Assembly: GCA_007376205.1 (NCBI GenBank)
Contig: VMFU01000001.1
Coordinates: 324,644-388,643 of the forward strand
Source of the DNA: Candidatus Peregrinibacteria bacterium Gr01-1014_25
GTDB lineage: Bacteria; Patescibacteriota; Gracilibacteria; Peribacterales; Peribacteraceae
Direction: 5' to 3'
DNA: 64,000 nt
Shown here in pieces: positions 58,466-64,000 of the stretch. The stretch's first letter is position 1; each line of letters begins with the position of its first letter. A program made the translations under genes and the position numbers. The notes under the pieces are model-generated. The model was not told where the DNA came from and searched no databases. It was given only the letters and a program-made list of their open reading frames with translations.

Positions 58466-61400
58466 ATGCACATCCATCTCACAACCTCCGCCGACGTTCG
58501 TCGTCTCCTCGCCGAGGCAGGGATTGCGACGGAGTGTCGGCTAGGGACGAAAGACGAACGGGCAGCTTGGATTTTTCATGTGCTTGATTCTCTCGCGTAC
58601 GCGCGCCGCGCGCGCGAAGAGAAAGGCGTCATCCGCGAATGCCTGCAGGAGGCGACCGGCTACTCCCGTGCACAGGTCGCCCGGTACATCTCGAGTCATC
58701 AGGCCAGAGCTCTGCTGCAGCAGGCGACGACAGCCGCTGCAGCCGCGACGATTCCCGCAGCGGCCAACGCGACGGGGTTGCCCCTCTGGGCATTCGCTGC
58801 AACGGCGTCGATACTCCTCGCGGTGTCGCTGCGCGGCAGCGCCGCATTGCGCGGCAGCTTGGTCGACGAGCCTCTGCCCGTGCGCGTGCTCACTACCGAG
58901 GCGATCGCGAGCACGACAACTGCGGGTGTTGTGCAAACAGCGACCGCGCCCGCCTCTGGTAACCGGCCGTCGTTCCTGGATGCCGTCATGTTCGTCGCCG
59001 ATGATGCCGCGGCATTCACGCCCGCGCCGCTCATCCCCGAACCGAGCTGGATCCTGTCGCAACCCATCGACCCCGCCGCGGCCGCACTGCGTGATCGCGT
59101 CGCCCTGCGTCGCACGGAGCGTCTGGTGCAGCCGGCGCCCGGCAGCCCGGCAGACATTGATGCTCTGCAGCGCGACTTGGTTGCGATCGGACCCGGAGCG
59201 GACGGGTACATTTTGACGAGCGAGAACGGCAAGCTCGTCTGGCGCGATCTGCTGTCTCCCCTGCGCGACCTGTTGCACGGCGCAGCACCGAGTGCGCCGA
59301 AGAACGCCGCCTACAATCCGCCCTACAGCGGCGTCGGCCGGTTGCCGTACGCATCGAGCGAACAGGAGGGCGAACCAATCATTCGGCGACGCGGAGGCGG
59401 GGGAGGTGGAGGAGGTAGCACCACCACCTCAACGACGATCATCAATCAGACCACGGGTCTGTCGGAAACCGACGGTGACAGCCGCTACGTCAATGTCACC
59501 GGTGACGATATGACCGGTGCGTTGAGTATCGTCGCAGCAGGTACGGCTCTCACCGTGCGAGGATCAACGTCGGGGGCCATCATCCATGCAGGGCAAACAC
59601 TCACGACATCCGGTGCGCTCATCTGGGAAGGCGCCGCCTCCGGCGCCTCTCTCTACGTCGCCACTTCCCTCAACGGCGCAGGGCTTACGGACTGTGACGT
59701 CGCCGGAACATCCAAGCTCCTCTGGGACGCTACCTTGGGAAGATTCTCCTGCGGCACCGACCAGAACAGTGCGGGATCACCCGAAGTCGGCACCATCACC
59801 TTCTCCGGTGGCGTCCTGCGTCTCGGCGACTCCCGCTACGTGAACGTCGCCGGTGACACCATGACCGGCGCCCTCACCATCACGGTCACGGGCGGCACCA
59901 ACCGCACCCTCGGCCTCGAAGTCCTTGGCACCATTTCCGGTTCGTACCTCCGTGCTCAAGATGTCCTCACATCATCCGGGACGCTTGTCTGGGAGGGTGC
60001 TGCTTCCGGTGCTTCTCTCTACGTTGCCACCTCCCTCAACGGTGCCGGCCTCACCGATTGCGATGTCGCCGGAACCAGTAAGCTCCTCTGGGACGCGACC
60101 ACGGGACGATTCTCCTGCGGTACGGATCAGAACTCCGGTGGCACTCCCGAAGTGGGAACATCGTCATTCTCCGGTGGCGTGCTCGTGCTCGCTGATCCCC
60201 GTTACGTGAATACATCGGGTGACACCATGACCGGGGCCCTGACGATCACGGTCACGGGCGGTACCAACCGTACCCTCGGCCTTGAAGTCCTTGGCACCGT
60301 CTCCGGCTCCCACCTGCGCGCACAAGATGTCCTGACGTCTTCGGGAACGCTCGTGTGGGAAGGCGCCGCCTCCGGCGCCAGCCTGTACATCGGCACTTCC
60401 CTCAACGGTGCCGGTCTCGTGGATTGCGACGCCGCAACTCAAACCCTCGCTTGGGACGCCACGACTGGTCGTTTCAGCTGCGGCAGTGACAGCGACACCA
60501 CCTACACCGCCGCCCAAGGTCTCACCCTCACCGCAACCGCCTTCTCGCTCTCCTCCACCATCAGCGGAACACTCCTCGAATTCCAGACCGTCTCCGGTGC
60601 TCTCGTCCAATCCCGCACCACCCTCGCCTCCTCCGGCACCCTCGTCTTCGAGGGCGCAGGAAGCGGCGCAAGTTTGTACGTTGCAACATCTCTCAACGGT
60701 GCCGGCCTCACCGACTGCGATACTTCGACGCAAGTGCTCAAGTGGGATTCAACCACTGGTCGCTTCTCTTGTGGCACGTCATCGGGAACGTTCGGCTCAG
60801 GCAACGTGCTCGCTCTCGGCGACTCCCGCTACGTGAACGTCGCCGGTGACACCATGACTGGCGCACTCACCATCACGGTCACAGGCGGCACCAACCGCAC
60901 CCTTGGTCTCGAAGTCTTCGGAACGGTCTCCGGCTCCCACCTGCGTGCGCAAGATGTCCTCACATCGTCAGGAACGCTCGTCTGGGAGGGTGCTGCCTCC
61001 GGTGCTTCTCTCTACGTTGCCACCTCCCTCAACGGCGCCGGACTCACGGACTGTGACGTCGCCGGAACATCCAAGCTCCTCTGGGACGCCACCACCGGTC
61101 GATTCTCCTGTGGTACTGATACCGATACCACAAACGCCCCCGAAGTCGGCACCATCACCTTCTCCGGTGGCGTGCTGCGGCTCGGCGACTCCCGCTACGT
61201 CAACACCGCCGGCGACACGATGACCGGAGCGCTGACGATCAACGTCACGGGCGGCAATCCCAACACCCTCGGTCTCAACGTCCTCAACGCCATCTCCGGC
61301 GCCGTTATCAGGGCGCAGAAAACATTGGCCTCCTCGGGAACCCTCGTCGTCGAAGGTGCCATGTCCGGCGCCTCCCTCTACGTCGCTACTTCAGTCCAAG

Positions 61401-64000
61401 GTGCCGGTCTCGTGGATTGCGACGCCGCCACCTCGACCCTTGCCTGGGACGCTACAACAGGTCGTTTCTCCTGCGGCAGTGACAGTGACACCACCTACAC
61501 CGCCGCCCAAGGTCTCACCCTCACCGCAACCGCCTTCTCCCTCTCCTCGACAATCTCCGGCACCCTCCTCGAATTCCAGACCGTCTCCGGCGCTCTCGTC
61601 CAAGCCCGCACCACCCTCGCCTCCTCCGGCACTCTCGTGTTCGAGGGCGCAGGAAGCGGTGCAAGCTTGTATGTTGCGACGTCATTGAATGGTGCGGGGC
61701 TGACAGACTGTGACGTCGCCGGTACCAGCAAGCTCCTCTGGGATTCTACGACGGGTCGTTTCTCTTGCGGTACGGACCAAAACAGCGCGGGTTCGCCCGA
61801 AGTCGGCACATCATCCTTCTCCGGTGGTGTGCTGCGCCTCGGCGACAGTCGTTACGTGAACACCGCGGGTGACACCATGACCGGTGCCCTCACCATCACG
61901 GTCACTGGTGGAGGCAACCGCACCCTCGGCCTCGAAGTCCTTGGCACCATCTCCGGTTCACACCTTCGTGCCCAAGATGTCCTCACGTCCTCCGGCACTC
62001 TCGTCGTCGAAGGTGCCATGTCCGGCGCCTCCCTCTACGTCGCCACCTCCCTCAACGGAGCCGGTCTCACGGACTGTGATGTCGCTGGCACATCCAAGCT
62101 CCTCTGGGACGCCACTGCGGGAAGATTCTCCTGTGGTACCGACCAGAACAGCGCGGGTTCGCCCGAGGTTGGAACATCATCCTTCTCCGGTGGCGTGCTG
62201 CGGCTCGGCGATTCCCGCTACGTGAATGTCGCAGGGGATACGATGACGGGAGCGCTTACAATTCTTGTGACGGGTGGAACCAATCGCACGGTAAGCCTCG
62301 AGGCCTTTGGTACCGTCTCCGGTTCGCATCTTCGCGCGCAAGATGTCCTGACGTCTTCGGGAACGCTCGTCTGGGAGGGCGCAGCCTCTGGCGCAAGTTT
62401 GTATGTTGCAACCTCTCTCAACGGCGCCGGCCTCACCGATTGCGATGTCGCCGGTACCAGTAAGCTCCTCTGGGACGCCACTACGGGACGATTCTCCTGT
62501 GGCACTGATACCGATACGACAAACGCTCCCGAAGTCGGTACCTCCTCCTTCTCCGGAGGTGTTCTCCGGCTTGGTGACTCGCGTTACGTCAATACCTCCG
62601 GTGACTCCATGACCGGAGCGCTGACGATCAACCTTACTTCAGGATACCTTGGGTTGAATGTCCTCCAGACGATGTCAGGGAATATTATTCACGCCGAGAA
62701 AAATCTCACATCGTCCGGCACCCTCATGGTGAATGGCGACGTCACACTGCGAGGGAGCACCATCACGTTGGGCCAATTGGTGACAGACAGGTTGTTCTTC
62801 AATGCCGGCATCGCGAGTTCGGCGATCCCTTGGCAGACCAACACATACGATCTTGGCTCCAGCACACTTCGTTGGCGGGATCTCTATCTCTCCGGTGGAA
62901 CGATTCGCATCGGGGCTGCGAACAATGATGCGACGATCGGCTATCACTCCGGAAACAAATACCTCTCATTCAGCACGAATGGGGGCATGCCAGAAATGGT
63001 GCTGCTTACAGGCGGAAAGTTGGGTATCGGCACGGTCAATCCTGGTTCGCAACTCAGTGTTTCAGGAGCGGTTGTTATCAACCCCAATGGGAATATCGGT
63101 TCAGTTGCCGCAGACGCCGGTCTGGCCGCCGAAATCATCGGCACCGCCTCCGGCCGCGTGCTGTATGCCCAAACTGCGCTGCGCTCCTCCGGCTCTCTTG
63201 TGTTCGAAGGCGCGGCAAGTGGCGCATCTCTCTACGTCGGTACATCTCTCAACGGCGTCGGTCTCACGGACTGTGATGTCGCTGGCACATCCAAGCTTCT
63301 CTGGGACGCTACCTTGGGAAGATTCTCCTGCGGCACCGATACCGATACGACAAACGCTCCCGAAGTCGGCACCTCCTCGTTCTCCGGTGGTGTTCTCCGC
63401 CTCGGCGACAGTCGTTACGTGAACACCTCCGGCGACACCATGACCGGCGCCCTCACCATCCTCGTGACCGGAGGTACAAACCGTACAGTCAGCCTCGAGG
63501 CTTTCGGCACCGTCTCCGGTTCCCACCTGCGTGCGCAAGATGTCCTCACGTCCTCCGGTACCCTCGTCGTCGAGGGTGCCATGAGTGGCGCATCTCTCTA
63601 CGTCGGTACGAGCATTAACGGTGCAGGTCTTACCGATTGTGATGCCGCAAACCAGACGCTCAACTGGGACGCCACGACCGGCCGCTTCAGCTGCGGCACA
63701 GATGCGAACGATGGCAGCTGGTCAAACACAGGTTCCCTTCTGACAGCTTTCGATGCGCGGTACGTCAACCAATCAGGCGACACCATGACCGGCGCCCTCA
63801 CCATCACTGTCACAGGCGGCACCAACCGCACCCTCGGCCTCGAAGTCCTTGGCACCGTCTCCGGCTCCCACCTTCGTGCCCAAGATGTTCTCACATCGTC
63901 CGGAACGCTCGTCTGGGAGGGCGCCGCAAGTGGCGCATCTCTCTACGTCGGTACGAGCATTAACGGTGCAGGTCTTACCGATTGTGATGCCGCCACCTCG
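58466..64000 (+). CDS. Giant repetitive surface protein, N-terminal part
   Basis: The frame from the ATG at 58466 stays open for at least 1845 codons and runs off the window. Residues 1-85 look like a cytoplasmic helix-turn-helix (GVIRECLQEATGYSRAQVAR), followed by a membrane helix at about 105-122 (LPLWAFAATASILLAVSL), a Pro/Ala linker, and a Gly tract near 310. From about 59475 the sequence is built of modules of about 122 residues with SRYVNVAGDTMTGALTITVT, LEVLGTISGSYLRAQDVL, GASLYVATSLNGAGLTDCD and RFSCGTDQNS. A second module type (TYTAAQGLTLTATAFSLSST) occurs at 60490 and 61492. At 62810-63080 motifs DLGSSTLRWRDLYLSGGTI and GKLGIGTVNPGSQLSVSGAV resemble phage tail-fibre and adhesin shafts. 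A surface adhesin or fibre anchored by the N-terminus is inferred. Confidence 0.85.
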   Translation, partial: MHIHLTTSADVRRLLAEAGIATECRLGTKDERAAWIFHVLDSLAYARRAREEKGVIRECLQEATGYSRAQVARYISSHQARALLQQATTAAAAATIPAAANATGLPLWAFAATASILLAVSLRGSAALRGSLVDEPLPVRVLTTEAIASTTTAGVVQTATAPASGNRPSFLDAVMFVADDAAAFTPAPLIPEPSWILSQPIDPAAAALRDRVALRRTERLVQPAPGSPADIDALQRDLVAIGPGADGYILTSENGKLVWRDLLSPLRDLLHGAAPSAPKNAAYNPPYSGVGRLPYASSEQEGEPIIRRRGGGGGGGGSTTTSTTIINQTTGLSETDGDSRYVNVTGDDMTGALSIVAAGTALTVRGSTSGAIIHAGQTLTTSGALIWEGAASGASLYVATSLNGAGLTDCDVAGTSKLLWDATLGRFSCGTDQNSAGSPEVGTITFSGGVLRLGDSRYVNVAGDTMTGALTITVTGGTNRTLGLEVLGTISGSYLRAQDVLTSSGTLVWEGAASGASLYVATSLNGAGLTDCDVAGTSKLLWDATTGRFSCGTDQNSGGTPEVGTSSFSGGVLVLADPRYVNTSGDTMTGALTITVTGGTNRTLGLEVLGTVSGSHLRAQDVLTSSGTLVWEGAASGASLYIGTSLNGAGLVDCDAATQTLAWDATTGRFSCGSDSDTTYTAAQGLTLTATAFSLSSTISGTLLEFQTVSGALVQSRTTLASSGTLVFEGAGSGASLYVATSLNGAGLTDCDTSTQVLKWDSTTGRFSCGTSSGTFGSGNVLALGDSRYVNVAGDTMTGALTITVTGGTNRTLGLEVFGTVSGSHLRAQDVLTSSGTLVWEGAASGASLYVATSLNGAGLTDCDVAGTSKLLWDATTGRFSCGTDTDTTNAPEVGTITFSGGVLRLGDSRYVNTAGDTMTGALTINVTGGNPNTLGLNVLNAISGAVIRAQKTLASSGTLVVEGAMSGASLYVATSVQGAGLVDCDAATSTLAWDATTGRFSCGSDSDTTYTAAQGLTLTATAFSLSSTISGTLLEFQTVSGALVQARTTLASSGTLVFEGAGSGASLYVATSLNGAGLTDCDVAGTSKLLWDSTTGRFSCGTDQNSAGSPEVGTSSFSGGVLRLGDSRYVNTAGDTMTGALTITVTGGGNRTLGLEVLGTISGSHLRAQDVLTSSGTLVVEGAMSGASLYVATSLNGAGLTDCDVAGTSKLLWDATAGRFSCGTDQNSAGSPEVGTSSFSGGVLRLGDSRYVNVAGDTMTGALTILVTGGTNRTVSLEAFGTVSGSHLRAQDVLTSSGTLVWEGAASGASLYVATSLNGAGLTDCDVAGTSKLLWDATTGRFSCGTDTDTTNAPEVGTSSFSGGVLRLGDSRYVNTSGDSMTGALTINLTSGYLGLNVLQTMSGNIIHAEKNLTSSGTLMVNGDVTLRGSTITLGQLVTDRLFFNAGIASSAIPWQTNTYDLGSSTLRWRDLYLSGGTIRIGAANNDATIGYHSGNKYLSFSTNGGMPEMVLLTGGKLGIGTVNPGSQLSVSGAVVINPNGNIGSVAADAGLAAEIIGTASGRVLYAQTALRSSGSLVFEGAASGASLYVGTSLNGVGLTDCDVAGTSKLLWDATLGRFSCGTDTDTTNAPEVGTSSFSGGVLRLGDSRYVNTSGDTMTGALTILVTGGTNRTVSLEAFGTVSGSHLRAQDVLTSSGTLVVEGAMSGASLYVGTSINGAGLTDCDAANQTLNWDATTGRFSCGTDANDGSWSNTGSLLTAFDARYVNQSGDTMTGALTITVTGGTNRTLGLEVLGTVSGSHLRAQDVLTSSGTLVWEGAASGASLYVGTSINGAGLTDCDAATS
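59475..64000 (+). repeat. Tandem coding modules of the surface protein
   Basis: The YVN-x-x-GDxMTGAL motif recurs at about 59482, 59827, 60192, 60819, 61186, 61843, 62210, 62572, 63403 and 63751. Most steps are 345-367 bases; the longer ones (about 627, 657 and 831) hold an extra TYTAAQ or tail-fibre-like module. Long stretches are nearly identical between copies. Each unit keeps two Cys (TDCD and FSCGT), which could pair within the module. Confidence 0.9.

Noticed and set aside
59475..64000. Regular repeats as a CRISPR array
   Set aside because: The repeats are about 350 bases, continuously coding in one frame, and have no short unique spacers; no cas genes are present.

Overview
This window looks like a chromosomal segment of a Candidate Phyla Radiation (Patescibacteria) bacterium, most like the GC-rich Peribacteria/Peregrinibacteria group. 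That placement is inferred from gene content: the 23S rRNA carries a group I intron and three expanded helices, ribosomal protein L30 is missing from its usual place between S5 and L15, and very large lineage-type surface and membrane proteins are present. UGA is an ordinary stop codon throughout, which argues against the UGA-recoding CPR lineages. No search was possible, so the placement is not proven.

Layout. The first 2.1 kb holds the 3' end of rpoB (with no rpoC after it), ssb and one unknown gene. A 23S-5S rRNA unit follows (about 2.1-6.65 kb), with no 16S gene within 2.3 kb upstream. It has its own promoter, an attenuator-like leader and a long processing stem. From 6.7 to 12.4 kb are purine genes (adenosine deaminase-like, CBS-less guaB), an XRE regulator, a pseudouridine synthase, a secreted CAP protein and a beta-CASP metallo-beta-lactamase. 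From 12.5 to 18.9 kb a strong promoter drives four tightly packed unrecognised genes; the third encodes an apparently split J-domain with a DnaJ-type zinc finger. Two more unknown genes and a lysyl-tRNA synthetase-HD fusion reach 22.4 kb.

From 22.5 to 41.3 kb lies the ribosomal protein cluster in two transcription units: L3 to S5, and L15-SecY-Adk-Map-IF1-L36-S13-S11-S4-RpoA-L17-L13-S9. They are separated by a DJ-1-like gene and an opposite-strand unknown gene. From 41.3 to 50.0 kb a minus-strand operon encodes unknown proteins of 135, 169, 791 and 1607 residues, three with predicted membrane segments, followed by a separately promoted 117-residue gene. From 50.0 to 58.3 kb are a Ser-rich secreted protein, MgtE, a lipoprotein, DprA, tRNA-Thr(CGU), a polytopic glycosyltransferase-like protein, tpiA, and an rpiB-rpe-DUF192 operon. 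From 58.47 kb to the window end runs one open gene for a very large surface protein of 'YVN..GDTMTGALT' modules.

Common themes: many genes have a -10 box only 6-10 bases before the start codon, suggesting leaderless mRNAs; ribosomal genes have pyrimidine-rich start contexts instead of clear Shine-Dalgarno sequences; and low-complexity repeat families recur in intergenic spacers, inside the 23S gene and as in-frame protein insertions.
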